Below, one piece after another: positions 54,741-63,084 of a DNA stretch of 64,000 nucleotides. Each line of letters begins with the position of its first letter. Positions within the stretch are counted from its first letter, which is position 1. The notes below the pieces were generated by a model. That model had not been told where the DNA came from, ran no database searches, and worked only from the letters and a program-made list of their open reading frames with translations. The DNA comes from BOG-224 sp963783505 (GTDB taxonomy: Bacteria > Acidobacteriota > Terriglobia > Bryobacterales > Bryobacteraceae). The stretch covers positions 1 to 64,000 of the forward strand of contig CAWAOP010000025.1 in assembly GCA_963783505.1 (NCBI GenBank). The letters are read 5' to 3'. A program made the position numbers and the translations under genes.

Positions 54741-55574
54741 TTGATTCCGCGAATCTCTCTCGAAAAAGTGCGGCCCTGGTGGACCCGCATCAAGCCCACG
54801 GCCCACTACCTGATGGAAACCGAGGCGCACGTGTATGCGCTGGCCACGGCGGCGAGCACGCTACTGGCGTTCTATCCCTTTATCGTGGTAATGATCGCAG
54901 TCTGTCGCAGCGTCTTTGGCTATCGCGTCGCCGTGCACGTCGTATCGCTGGCGCTCCGTAATTTGTTCCCCGGCGACCTGGGCCGGTTTCTAGTCGGAAA
55001 CCTTCCAGGCTGGGATGCGACCAAGCTCAGCCTGACGGCGGTTTTCCTGCTGCTTTTCACCTCGAACGGAGTTTTCGAACCGATGGAAGTGGCGCTCAAT
55101 CGGGCGTGGGGCGTGACCCAGAATCGAAGTTATCTCAAAAACCAGATTGTGAGTCTGGGCCTGATATTCGGGTGCGGAGGACTAGTCGCGCTCTCGCTGC
55201 TCGTGACGGCGCTGCCGTCGGAGTGGCTGTCGGGCGACGGATTGTTCACCCGGCTCATGTTTCGTTTGGTGTTCGAGTTAATCTCGATTCCCGTAGCGAT
55301 CCTGGCGCTGTTTCTCATGTATTGGATTCTCCCGAACCGAAAGATCGAGGCTCGTCGAGTCTTTCGAGTGTCCGTGGTTGTCGGCCTGATTCTGGAAGGA
55401 CTCAAGTACATCAACTACGCCGTCGCGGACATGTTCCATCGCAAGTTCCAGGCGGACTACAATATCTTCGAGCATTCGGTATACATACTGGTGTTGAGCT
55501 TCGTAGCATCGCTGATCATTCTGGCCGGAGCGCACTGGACCGCCAAGCACGAACAGTCCGATCCGCTGTCGTGA
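54741..55574 (+). CDS. YihY/BrkB-family membrane protein
   Basis: A 277-residue inner-membrane protein starting at TTG 54741. YLMETEAHVYALATAASTLLAFYPFIVVM is the typical amphipathic start and first helix (shown in parts), FTSNGVFEPMEVALNRAWGV the characteristic loop, and about six hydrophobic segments follow. It resembles the family once called RNase BN. Its function is unknown; older claims of ribonuclease activity are disputed. No gene partner is evident. Confidence 0.9.
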   Translation: MIPRISLEKVRPWWTRIKPTAHYLMETEAHVYALATAASTLLAFYPFIVVMIAVCRSVFGYRVAVHVVSLALRNLFPGDLGRFLVGNLPGWDATKLSLTAVFLLLFTSNGVFEPMEVALNRAWGVTQNRSYLKNQIVSLGLIFGCGGLVALSLLVTALPSEWLSGDGLFTRLMFRLVFELISIPVAILALFLMYWILPNRKIEARRVFRVSVVVGLILEGLKYINYAVADMFHRKFQADYNIFEHSVYILVLSFVASLIILAGAHWTAKHEQSDPLS

Positions 55575-55658
55575 AGCGGGAGTCAGGAGCCAGGAGTCAG
55601 AAGTCAGGCGTGGAAGTATGAAGCTAGGGGCCAGAAATCAGGAGTCAGAAGCCGCGCC
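55573..55658. repeat. Low-complexity CAGGAGTCAGAAG repeats
   Basis: Units such as ggagtcaggagccaggagtcag and gaagtcaggcg follow one another after the stop of the YihY gene. They are imperfect tandem copies, like the tails at 15943, 18397 and 20652. Confidence 0.55.
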
Positions 55659-55745
55659 CTAGGACCGAGCCGGGACGTAAGGAAGCTGGAGGCCGATGTC
55701 AAGCGCGGCATGGCTTGTTGGAATCATCCGCAGGGCGCCAATGCA

Positions 55746-55920
55746 ATGACCGATTGGAACAAGATCGCGGAAGGCGTGGGCTTGGTGTATGCTGCCGGCT
55801 GAAGCCGAGAAGATCTTGGCTCCGCTCCGCGCACTGGAAGCTACGCTCGCTCCGCGCGCGAACGGCCTGCCGATGGAGCTTGAGCCCGTGACTGAGTTCC
55901 GCGCGGAGGAAGACGAGTGA
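55746..55920 (+). CDS. GatC/AtzG-like small amidase subunit, one frameshift
   Basis: About 57 residues. MTDWNKIAEGVGL is read in one frame and LPAEAEKILAPLRALEATL after a +1 change near 55785, then GLPMELEPVTEFRAEEDE. The helical start and the GLPxELEPVxxFR end match the small partners of amidase-signature enzymes (GatC or AtzG type). 175 bases is 58 codons plus one. The last codons overlap the amidase start (GAGTGA), so the two are coupled. This tiny gene is easy to overlook because of the frame change. Confidence 0.6.
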
Positions 55921-57321
55921 CGCTTCTCGACGCCGCCGGAGTATTGCGCCGGCGCGAAGCGTCTTCCGAGGAACTTGCCGTCGCCGCGCTGTCGCGCATT
56001 GAGCGGCTGAACCCGTCGCTGAATGCGTTCATCACCGTTACAGCGGAAGAGGCGTTGCGCCGCGCGAGGGAAGCTGACGCCGAGCTTGCCGCCGGGCGCG
56101 ACCGGGGCCCGCTGCACGGAATCCCAATCGCCTTCAAGGATGTGTTCGCTACACGCGGCGTCCGCACCACCTCGGGTTCGAAGCTCTTCGAATATCATTT
56201 TCCGCAAACGGACGCCGCCGCGGTTGAGCTGTTGAACGCAGCCGGCGCCGTGTCGCTGGGCAAGCTCAACATGCACGAGCTGGCTTACGGGATTACCTCG
56301 GATAATCCGCATTTCGGGGCCGTTCGCAATCCCTGGGACCTGGCTCGTTCTCCGGGCGGTTCGAGCGGCGGCGCGGGCGCCGCCATCGCGGCCGGTATGA
56401 TTTTTGCGGCGCTCGGAACCGATACGGGCGGCTCCATCCGCATTCCCGCTTCCTTTTGCGGCGTGGTGGGTTTGAAGCCCACGTACGGCCGAGTGAGCCG
56501 CTACGGTGTGACGCCGCTTTCGTGGAGCATGGATCACGTGGGGCCGATGGCTGCGTCGATCCGCGATGCCGCGGTGGTCCTGAACGCGCTGGCTGGCCGC
56601 GACGATCGCGACCCATCCTCATCGCGCCACCGGGCTAGTGGATTATGTTCCGGAGGAAGGCTGCTCGATTCGCGGCGTTCGAATCGGCTTGGCGGAGAAC
56701 TTCTACTTCGAGCGGCTGGACGCGGCGGTGGAATCCTCCGTGCGAGCCGCTATTCGGCGGGCTTCCTCGCTCGGCGCCGAAGTGAAGCCGGTGCGCGTTC
56801 CCGATATGGAAGCGTTGAACGCGGCCGCGCGCGTAATCCTGCTTGCGGAAGCGGCCGCGGCGCTGACGCCGCATCTGGGCCGGCGCGACGCATTTGGAGC
56901 CGATGTTCTGGCGCTGCTCGACCAGGGCCGGCTTGTTCCAGCCACCCTGTATTTGAACGCGCAACGCGTGCGGCGGGCAATCCAGCGCGAGTTCGCCAAG
57001 CTGTGGGCCGATGTCGATTGCCTGATCGCGCCGGCTACGCCTATCGTCGCGCCGCGCGTGGGCGAGGCTAACGTCGGCATCGGCGGAACCGCGGAGGATG
57101 TGCGCCTGGCCTCGACGCGCCTCACGCGGGGTATGAACGCGCTCGGTTTACCGGCGCTCTCGATGCCCTGCGGACTTTCGCCGGACGGCTTGCCCATCGG
57201 CCTGCAAATCATCGGCCCGCCCTTCGAGGAAGCGCGCATCCTGCGAATCGGGGCGGCGCTGGAAGACAGCGGAGTGGGGATTCCGCCCTGCCCGGCGCAG
57301 GGCTATCGTGACCGGAGGTGA
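55917..57321 (+). CDS. Amidase-signature enzyme (GatA/AtzE type), one frameshift
   Basis: About 467 residues after repair. GTG 55917 overlaps the small subunit stop. The catalytic triad is Lys74 in IAFKDV, the cis-Ser150 in PGGSSGG and nucleophile Ser173 in TDTGGSIRIP. The start TLLDAAGVLRRREASSEELA and the SKLFEYHF segment fit GatA-like amidases. After a +1 change near 56620 it continues with VDYVPEEGCSIRGVRIGLAE and ends with GLPIGLQIIGPPFEEARILR. 1405 bases is 468 codons plus one. It may be the A subunit of the tRNA amidotransferase, but no gatB is nearby and the small partner is divergent, so a hydrolase of the AtzE kind is equally possible. Confidence 0.88.
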
Positions 57322-57529
57322 CAGGAGACATCCCTTCGCGCTCCATGGTTTGTCCAACTGCGTCAGCCGGGATGGACCTCCGAGGTCGGATGGCGTGCCA
57401 GATGTCAGCAATGGGCGTTACACGGCGGATTGACGGCGAACAAGCCAACCTCGGGATGGCGCGTGATCCGGGCGGAATCCATTTTGAGCAGCAGTCGAGA
57501 CGATTGGCGCGTGGGCTCCGTTCGATTCA

Positions 57530-58060
57530 TTAGGCCGCGCCCCGACTAGTCACCCGGCTATTTGCGACGCTGGGGGGCAAGCCCATCGCCCCTGCGCGCT
57601 CAATGTCCGTCAAGAAGTGTGACGATGCCACGGCTGTGTCGAGTGTGGCCCGAAGAATCTGGCCTTGCGCGGCAACGATAACACCGCAGATCCAGAACAA
57701 GGCGCCCACTATAGCGGCGAGGAAAATGCCAACGATCACCGCCCCGCCACCCAACAGATCCTTTCCAGAGCTCAACGACCCAAGGAAGATGATGACGGCC
57801 AGAACTGCGCCGACGATCTTGATGGCATTGCCGAATCCGACCAATGCCGCCCCAACCCGATACGCGTCCCGGTATCTGCCGACAACGGGTGAATTCGACT
57901 CGATTGGGCGTTGCGTCGGAGACGGGTCAGGCATGCCCCGGCGCCGGAGTTCGGCGCGAATGATCCGCTCCCCGTCCTCCGTATAGTCACTCAGATGCAT
58001 CGCAGCATCCCTGACTTGATCGTCAGTCTTCCCACTCCACATGGCCTCAGCGTCGCTCAT
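57530..58060 (-). CDS. Two-helix membrane protein, hypothetical
   Basis: A 176-residue protein. The N-terminal 60 residues are soluble and acidic/polar (SDAEAMWSGKTDDQVRDAAMHL). Two hydrophobic segments follow (AIKIVGAVLAVIIFLGSL and GGAVIVGIFLAAIVGALFWI), then a helical end (ILRATLDTAVASSHFL). The N-terminal half recalls zinc-less regulatory domains that precede membrane helices. No family is recognised. It is a stand-alone gene. Confidence 0.55.
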   Translation of the reverse strand: MSDAEAMWSGKTDDQVRDAAMHLSDYTEDGERIIRAELRRRGMPDPSPTQRPIESNSPVVGRYRDAYRVGAALVGFGNAIKIVGAVLAVIIFLGSLSSGKDLLGGGAVIVGIFLAAIVGALFWICGVIVAAQGQILRATLDTAVASSHFLTDIERAGAMGLPPSVANSRVTSRGAA

Positions 58061-58492
58061 ACGACAAAACTCCTTTAGCCCAACCGTCGAACTTCGCGAT
58101 CAATAATACCGCTTTCGAGCCCGTTTTACTAGTCCAGGATGCTTAACTCCCGTATAGTCGCTAGCCTTGATCGGAAATGCCTCGGCGCACAAGATTGGGG
58201 CGAAGCCACGGAGCCCGAGCCGAGGCATTTTCGATAAGGAGACAAGAAGGAAGCCGCTGGCGTTTGCGGCGGACGCGGCAGCTATGGCGATTGGTGGCTG
58301 GTTTGGTACCCGCTCGCGACGCCGGATTGTTGGCGGGCTGCTGGAGCGGTCGGGTGGGGGCGCGGTTTCGGGTGAGGTGGTGATGGCGAAGGCCCTAAAG
58401 ATGGCGCTTCTGCGTGGATATCACGGCAGCCGAACAGACTGGCGCGCCGGCGTGCAAGTGGCACGTCCATCGTCCGGCTATTGTCCGCCCCA
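58061..58492. other. Gap upstream of the IS91-type element
   Basis: Nothing coding is supported. At 58175-58186 AAATGCCTCGGC forms a perfect inverted repeat with GCCGAGGCATTT at 58219-58230, separated by 32 bases. This hairpin could be near one end of the element, but the true tip cannot be assigned. Confidence 0.45.
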
Positions 58493-59668
58493 TCAGGAAG
58501 AATCAAAGAAAGCCCTCCGGATGGACAACTCCGCGGCGCTGAATCGCTGGACCACAGTCATGGGAGCGCCGCACGTTGGACATTGCCAGGATGTGGGCCC
58601 CCGTGTTGGCGTCGTTCCGACCGCAGAGGTGCTTGGAGCGCAGCCCAGAACCTCACGACAAATCGCAAGGCGAGCGGTTCGCCAACGGTTGGCGAGAAAA
58701 CCGAAGTGGCGGATACGCACGAACCCTTTCGGCAGGACATGCAAGAAGAAGCGGCGAAGGAACTCGACGGCAGTCAGGTTCATAACGCGATGCTTGCCGC
58801 CGTGGGCGTAATCCTTGTATCGAAAGGCGACGTGCTCTCCATCGAAGGCCACAATCCTGTGATTGGAGATGGCGACCCGATGGGTGTAGCGGCCAAGATA
58901 TCGCAGCACCTGCGTGGGACCGCCGAAGGCGGGCTTGGCATAGACGACCCAATCTTGCCGGTGCACGTTTCGCAATAGCTTGGCGAACTGTTTAGGCTCC
59001 GCCAGCGAAGCGGCGGGGCCGGAGCAGTTCAGTTTCCGACGTCGGTACAGGCGTTTGAGGCCGGCGACGAACTTGCCGCGGAAAACACGGCTCAGCGCCT
59101 TCACCGGCAGGAAGAATGGATAGCGGGGATGAACCCAGGCCTTGTGATCGGCAGAAAGACCGCCTGCAGGAATCACGCAATGGACATGCGGGTGTAACAG
59201 CAGATTCTGTCCCCACGTGTGCAGGATGCCGATCATGCCGATCTCGGCGCCGAGATGCTTCCGATCCGCGGCGAGTTCCAATGCCGCCGCGGCGCTGGCG
59301 CGGAACAACAGCTCATAGAATTCTCGCGGGTTGTTCAGCGCCAGCACGTTCAGTTCGTGGGGCACGGTGAAGACCACGTGAAAATAGCTGGTCGAAAGCA
59401 GCTCTTGCTCTCGTTTGGCGATCCAACATTCCCGTGCCTGTGTTTGGCACTTGGGGCAGTGCCGGTTCCGGCAGGAGTTATAGGAGATGGCCTGATGCCC
59501 GCATTGTGGACACGAATCGAGGTGTCCGCCCAAAGCCGCGGTGCGGCAGTTCTGGATGGCGCGGAAGGCCTTGAGTTGCTGATAATCAAAACTCGATTCG
59601 TATTGGTCCAGAAAGCGGCTGCCCTGTGCGCGGAGGATGTCGGCCACCTCCACGGCAGGCCGGCTCAT
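58493..59668 (-). CDS. IS91-family transposase
   Basis: A 391-residue transposase. The N-terminal zinc-binding part has CPQCGHQ and CRNRHCPKCQ. The HUH motif is in HPHVHCVIPAGG, and YLGRYTHRVAISNHRI contains the candidate catalytic tyrosines. IS91 enzymes cut single-stranded DNA and move by rolling circle. Its ATG overlaps the recombinase stop by four bases. The frame is intact, so the element may be active. Confidence 0.94.
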   Translation of the reverse strand: MSRPAVEVADILRAQGSRFLDQYESSFDYQQLKAFRAIQNCRTAALGGHLDSCPQCGHQAISYNSCRNRHCPKCQTQARECWIAKREQELLSTSYFHVVFTVPHELNVLALNNPREFYELLFRASAAAALELAADRKHLGAEIGMIGILHTWGQNLLLHPHVHCVIPAGGLSADHKAWVHPRYPFFLPVKALSRVFRGKFVAGLKRLYRRRKLNCSGPAASLAEPKQFAKLLRNVHRQDWVVYAKPAFGGPTQVLRYLGRYTHRVAISNHRIVAFDGEHVAFRYKDYAHGGKHRVMNLTAVEFLRRFFLHVLPKGFVRIRHFGFLANRWRTARLAICREVLGCAPSTSAVGTTPTRGPTSWQCPTCGAPMTVVQRFSAAELSIRRAFFDSS

Positions 59669-60561
59669 CCCTGCTCTTTAGATTTCGTCCCCGGATGGCT
59701 GGCCTGCACATCGGAAAGTTGGAGTTTCGCCAACGGATTGGCAGCGGCGTTCAGGTGTTCCTGCGAGAGATGGATATAGCGCGCCGTGGTCTCCAGGTCT
59801 CCATGTCCAAGCAGCATCTGGATGGTACGCAGGTCGGTGCCCGCTTCGAGCAAATGCGTCGCCCAACTGTGTCGCAAGGTATGCGGAGTGACGTGCTTAG
59901 TGATGCCGGCTTTCTTGGCGGCATCGGAGCATACGTGCCAGACCGTTTTATCGGAAAGCGGGACATCCGGTCCTTTGCGCTCGCCGCGGCTGGGGAACAA
60001 GTATACCTTTGGCTTGCGCCAGCGCCAGTACGCGCGGAGCGTTTCCAGCAGTTCCGGGTTCAGCGGCAGGTCGCGATCCTTGCTTCCTTTGCCTTGGACG
60101 ACGCGGATGATCATGCGCTCGCTGTCGATGTCGCGCACCTTGAGGTGGACCACTTCGGAGCGGCGCATGCCAGTGCCATATGTGGTCATCAGTAGCGCTC
60201 GCCGGAAAAGGTTGCCGCTGGCATTGATGAGGCGCGCCACCTCATCCAAACTCAGGATCGTCGGTAGCCGCTCCGGCTCTTTGGGATACGGGATGAAATC
60301 CCGAAACTCCGGCCGCTTGAGTGTGCGGACGAAGAAGAATCGTAGCGCCGCGACGTGGTTGACGACGCTTCCTACCGCCAGTTTGCGCTCGTTTAGCAGG
60401 TACGCCTGATACGTGCGCAGTTCCGTCAGCCCCAGTTTATCCGGCGGCTTGCCGTAATACCTGGCGAACTCCTCCACTGCCCGGAGGTGATGCCGAATTG
60501 TATCCTTGGAGTAATTACGACGCTGGAGTTCCTCCAGCATCATTTTGCGTAGTTGGGTCAC
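59665..60561 (-). CDS. Tyrosine recombinase of the IS91-type element
   Basis: About 298 residues. GTG 60561 is supported by AAGGAGGT five bases upstream; the earlier ATG at 60585 is not. The N-terminal SAM-like domain (YSKDTIRHHLRAVEEFARYYG) and catalytic domain are visible: Arg in GTGMRRSEVVHL, His-x-x-Arg in PHTLRHSWATHLL, the second His in LGHGDLETTARYIH with the Tyr nucleophile. It is the companion recombinase to the transposase; its role in transposition is unclear. Confidence 0.92.
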   Translation of the reverse strand: MTQLRKMMLEELQRRNYSKDTIRHHLRAVEEFARYYGKPPDKLGLTELRTYQAYLLNERKLAVGSVVNHVAALRFFFVRTLKRPEFRDFIPYPKEPERLPTILSLDEVARLINASGNLFRRALLMTTYGTGMRRSEVVHLKVRDIDSERMIIRVVQGKGSKDRDLPLNPELLETLRAYWRWRKPKVYLFPSRGERKGPDVPLSDKTVWHVCSDAAKKAGITKHVTPHTLRHSWATHLLEAGTDLRTIQMLLGHGDLETTARYIHLSQEHLNAAANPLAKLQLSDVQASHPGTKSKEQG

Positions 60562-60781
60562 GGGGACCTCCTTGTGCCCCAACACTACTCTCTGACGAAG
60601 CCGACCGCCTCCCCTTTACGCGACGCGTAGCGTCCGCCGCGCCAGCGGCTTAGTTCTCGTCGGCGATACGGAATTAACCTACATTGACGGTTTGTCCCCG
60701 ACCCGTTCTTGAGAATCGCCTCTTCTTTAGGGCTTTAGGCCTGGCGTGGCGGCTCACCGTGTCCGCTGGTAGAATTGACTT

Positions 60782-60997
60782 ATGTCCACCCTGTTGGAGA
60801 AGGCGCTGGAAAAGGTCGTCGCTCTGCCCCTGGATGAGCAGGACGCGATCGCTTCCCAAATCCTCGCTTCGATAGCCGACGAGGACGCCTGGAAGGCGCG
60901 CTTCGCGGGGAAACGCGATGTGATCCGTCGAATGGCACGGGAAGCCCTCGAAGAAGACGAGCGGGGAGAGACGATGCCCTTGGACGATCTGCTTTGA
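60782..60997 (+). CDS. Addiction-module antitoxin
   Basis: A 71-residue acidic helical protein. EKALEKVVALPLDEQDAIASQILASIADEDAW is the type of N-terminal helix pair found in small antitoxins with RelE/ParE-like partners (shown in two parts), and DVIRRMAREALEEDERGETMPLDDLL is an acidic tail. It overlaps the next start (TGATG). TAGAAT lies only six bases before the ATG. Confidence 0.7.
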   Translation: MSTLLEKALEKVVALPLDEQDAIASQILASIADEDAWKARFAGKRDVIRRMAREALEEDERGETMPLDDLL

Positions 60998-61259
60998 TGC
61001 ATTCCCGGACCACACGGCAGTTCTGGCGATTGTTTACAGAGTCTCCCCTTGGCGCTCAGCGGGACGCCCAGCGCGCCTATCGTCATTTTCCGGAGCAACC
61101 CGGCGCACCCCGGCCTGCATTTCAAGAAACTGGAAGGCGAGGATAGACATCTACTCGGTTCGCATCGGGCTTGAATATCGCGCTCTGGCCGTTATGAAGA
61201 AGGATCGAATCGTGTGGTACTGGATCGGCAGTCACACCGAATACGACCGTCTGGTCTGA
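60997..61259 (+). CDS. RelE/ParE-like toxin, two frameshifts
   Basis: About 86 residues when repaired. MHSRTTRQFWRLFTESPLGAQRDAQRAYRHFP (read in parts) changes frame near 61095 to NPAHPGLHFKKLEG, and again near 61150 to DIYSVRIGLEYRALAVMKKD and WYWIGSHTEYDRLV. HPGLHFK, SVRIGxxYRAL and IGSHxEYDRL are hallmark strands of RelE-fold cleaving toxins. 263 bases is 87 codons plus two, so two +1 indels. An inactive toxin beside an intact antitoxin is a common outcome, but a sequence error is equally possible. Confidence 0.6.
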
Positions 61260-61280
61260 GCTTCTGCCACGTGGCCGTAC

Positions 61281-62087
61281 CTACCCCGCTTGCCATCCCC
61301 TCCACCTCCCCACCCGCACATTCTCTCCGCGCGGCGCCCACACCGCTGGATCGGTCGGACCGAACAGCGCCAGCACCGGCGCGCCGGCAGCGGCGGCGAG
61401 ATGGGTGATTCCGCTATCGTTGCCGATGTAGACGGCCGCGCCCGCGAGCCAGTTCGCCAGTTCGTACAGATTGTCGATGCGAACCACTTGAGCGCCGTGG
61501 GATTCGCGCGCGAGCAGTTCTTCGAGCGGGGGATCTTCCGGCCCCGCGCACCATCGAACGGGCATGGCGCGCTCAAGCTCGCGCGCTACGCCCTGAAACT
61601 TCTCGAGCGGCCAGTTCTTCTTCGCGCTGCCCGAGAACGGGTGGATGATGGCGCAACCGTGGCGCGGCCCATCGCAGCGAATGCGCGGAACGCCGTCGCT
61701 CGTGCAGGGCGCGACCGTTCGCGCCTGGTCCAGGTAGAAATCCGTGGCGTGGACCTCCGAGGCTGCCGCGGGAAGGGCGGGGAAGAACGTAAACGGGAGT
61801 CTCCAATTGCGAACGCAAGCGCGGAAATCTTCCCGGCCCGCGCCGTACCACGAAATAATCGAGTCGAACGTTCGTAGCTCCTCGATAAGCGCGCCTGGCG
61901 GTTCAACCAAGCCGAGAAGATTCAGTCCGGTGGAAGCAATCGAGCGCGCGCGATCGGCAATCTGCGCCAACGGTACGTTCGGAGAGGCCGTCCAAACCTC
62001 GAAATAGTCTGTTTTCAGGCACTCCAAGGCGGGCAGGGAGACAACAAAATCGCCGATTCCGCCGGGACGGATGGCCAATCTGCGCAT
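61281..62087 (-). CDS. Family 9 glycosyltransferase (heptosyltransferase-like)
   Basis: About 268 residues from ATG 62087 (MRRLAIRPGGIGDFVVSLPALECL), the standard GT9 start; the upstream extension to 62267 is not family-like. DFYLDQARTV and CAIIHPFSGSAKKNWPLEKF are in the donor-binding half, and YIGNDSGITHLAAAAGAPVLALFGPTDP is the terminal signature (read in parts). GT9 enzymes add heptose or similar sugars to the lipopolysaccharide core. It lacks the waaA or waaF partners here. Confidence 0.88.
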   Translation of the reverse strand: MRRLAIRPGGIGDFVVSLPALECLKTDYFEVWTASPNVPLAQIADRARSIASTGLNLLGLVEPPGALIEELRTFDSIISWYGAGREDFRACVRNWRLPFTFFPALPAAASEVHATDFYLDQARTVAPCTSDGVPRIRCDGPRHGCAIIHPFSGSAKKNWPLEKFQGVARELERAMPVRWCAGPEDPPLEELLARESHGAQVVRIDNLYELANWLAGAAVYIGNDSGITHLAAAAGAPVLALFGPTDPAVWAPRGENVRVGRWRGWQAG

Positions 62088-62394
62088 TCCTGACCCAGTA
62101 TCCCAGAACAGGAAGCCTGCGCGTTGTTTTATCCACAGCGGATGAACCGTAATCAAGCTGTAACGCTTTGAAAACTCAGCGTTCAAAAACTTGTGGAAAA
62201 CGCGCCGCGGCCCGCGAAATGTCCTTGACCAAAAAGCGAATCGGGAGCATTCTGGATGAGGTTCCAAGAGGTTTGAGGAACAGCCAGCCTCCGAAACGTA
62301 GCGGGCCTGGAACGATGATCTGGGACGGCGACTAGAAATAGAAGTAGTCCTGGGGAGCGAAGGGAAATCGGGCGAATCGGAAGGCGAGCCGCAA
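62088..62394. other. Intergenic gap
   Basis: No gene is supported. The region holds the unused upstream extension of the glycosyltransferase frame and its promoter, and then leads into the RNA candidate. No repeat or operator was identified. Confidence 0.35.
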
Positions 62395-62865
62395 GGTTGG
62401 GCTTAACGCGGAACGCTTTGATCCGTCAGGGATGTAAGAGTCCCGAAGGGGAGTGGGAGCGGGTAGCACAGCCGGGCGCGCGAGTTGCGGAGAGCGCAAC
62501 GGGCGACAGGCAAAGAAGCGGCCCTGGCCGGGGCAAACCGGCTGGAGCGGTGGAGCCTGAAGCGGACCGGGCGAAGGAAGCGGCGAGCGGAGAGGCGAAG
62601 GAGCAGGCCAGGACCGTATGACCCCGTGGCGGGACCCGCGCAAGCGGGGGTCGTTGCGGGCGAGGGAAAGGCCGTTACGAGCCGAAGGCTGACGGCAAGA
62701 GGCAGACTGCGGCGGGCTTCGAGGCATTGAAGCGGCTTTCGGGAAACCCGGAGGCTGTGGAGCTGAGAGGCGGAACGCTCGGGACTCTTGCTGGCGGCGT
62801 TCAGAGCCGTGCATGACGGCGGTGAACGAGGCTGGGAATCAGGTCACTTGGAACCATTTCTTTTT
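62395..62865 (+). ncRNA. Large structured RNA candidate, HEARO/omega-RNA-like
   Basis: About 470 bases without a credible gene but dense in stem-loops. GCCGT-tacg-AGCC-gaa-GGCT-g-ACGGC (62669-62694) is a nested stem whose plan (CGT...GCC-gaa-GGC..ACG) resembles the conserved hairpin of the HEARO RNA family, the guide RNA of IscB-type OMEGA systems. Other elements are CCCGC-gcaa-GCGGG with a GNRA loop near 62640, GTTGC-ggagagc-GCAAC (62486-62502), CGGG-aaa-CCCG (62739-62749) and GCCGT-gcatg-ACGGC (62806-62820). The 3' end reads gggaatcaggtcacttggaacc. No IscB, IsrB or TnpB gene is adjacent. Other large RNAs such as a group II intron, tmRNA or RNase P RNA lack support. The boundaries are approximate. 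Confidence 0.5.
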
Positions 62866-62890
62866 GGGGGACCGTGCTTAGCGGTCCCCC
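62866..62890 (+). terminator. Strong hairpin after the RNA candidate
   Basis: GGGGGACCG and CGGTCCCCC form a perfect 9-bp stem around a seven-base loop. It is preceded by a T run and followed by only a weak T-rich stretch, so Rho-independent termination is possible but not clear. It may be part of the RNA itself. Confidence 0.5.
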
Positions 62891-62916
62891 TTCCCATTTC
62901 CGGGGTGGCCAGCCTC

Positions 62917-62985
62917 CGCTTCCTCACGGTCGCGGCTCGGCTAGTGGCTGAATCCCGCTCGCCGAGCCGCGACCGTGAGGGAGCG
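62917..62985. repeat. Near-perfect 25-bp inverted repeat
   Basis: CGCTTCCTCACGGTCGCGGC plus TCGGC (62917-62941) pairs with the reverse complement at 62961-62985 with one mismatch; the loop is 19 bases. The same core is in the palindrome at 38638-38728, so it is a dispersed repeat family in this genome. Confidence 0.8.
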
Positions 62986-63084
62986 TTGCAAGCTGCGGGG
63001 GAGATAATCCGCACTCCGCATGCCGCGCCATGAGATAGGCGTAGGCCGGACGCCGCAGAGGACGACGACTAAAGACGTTCGGCG

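Larger units (their letters stand above)
58493..60561 (-). mobile_element. IS91-type insertion element with companion recombinase
   Basis: A transposase of the HUH/Y1 type and a tyrosine recombinase overlap by four bases on the minus strand. This pairing is a known layout of some IS91-family elements. The element ends are not certain. At the right, gttcttgagaat (60705-60716) contains the CTTG-type tetranucleotide that IS91 elements prefer, and a related ttcttgagaat occurs upstream of the BrnT promoter at 50064-50074. Confidence 0.7.

Noticed and set aside
62395..62865. RNase P RNA, tmRNA or group II intron
   Set aside because: The conserved landmarks of these RNAs, such as a tagged reading frame or a domain V sequence, are not present.
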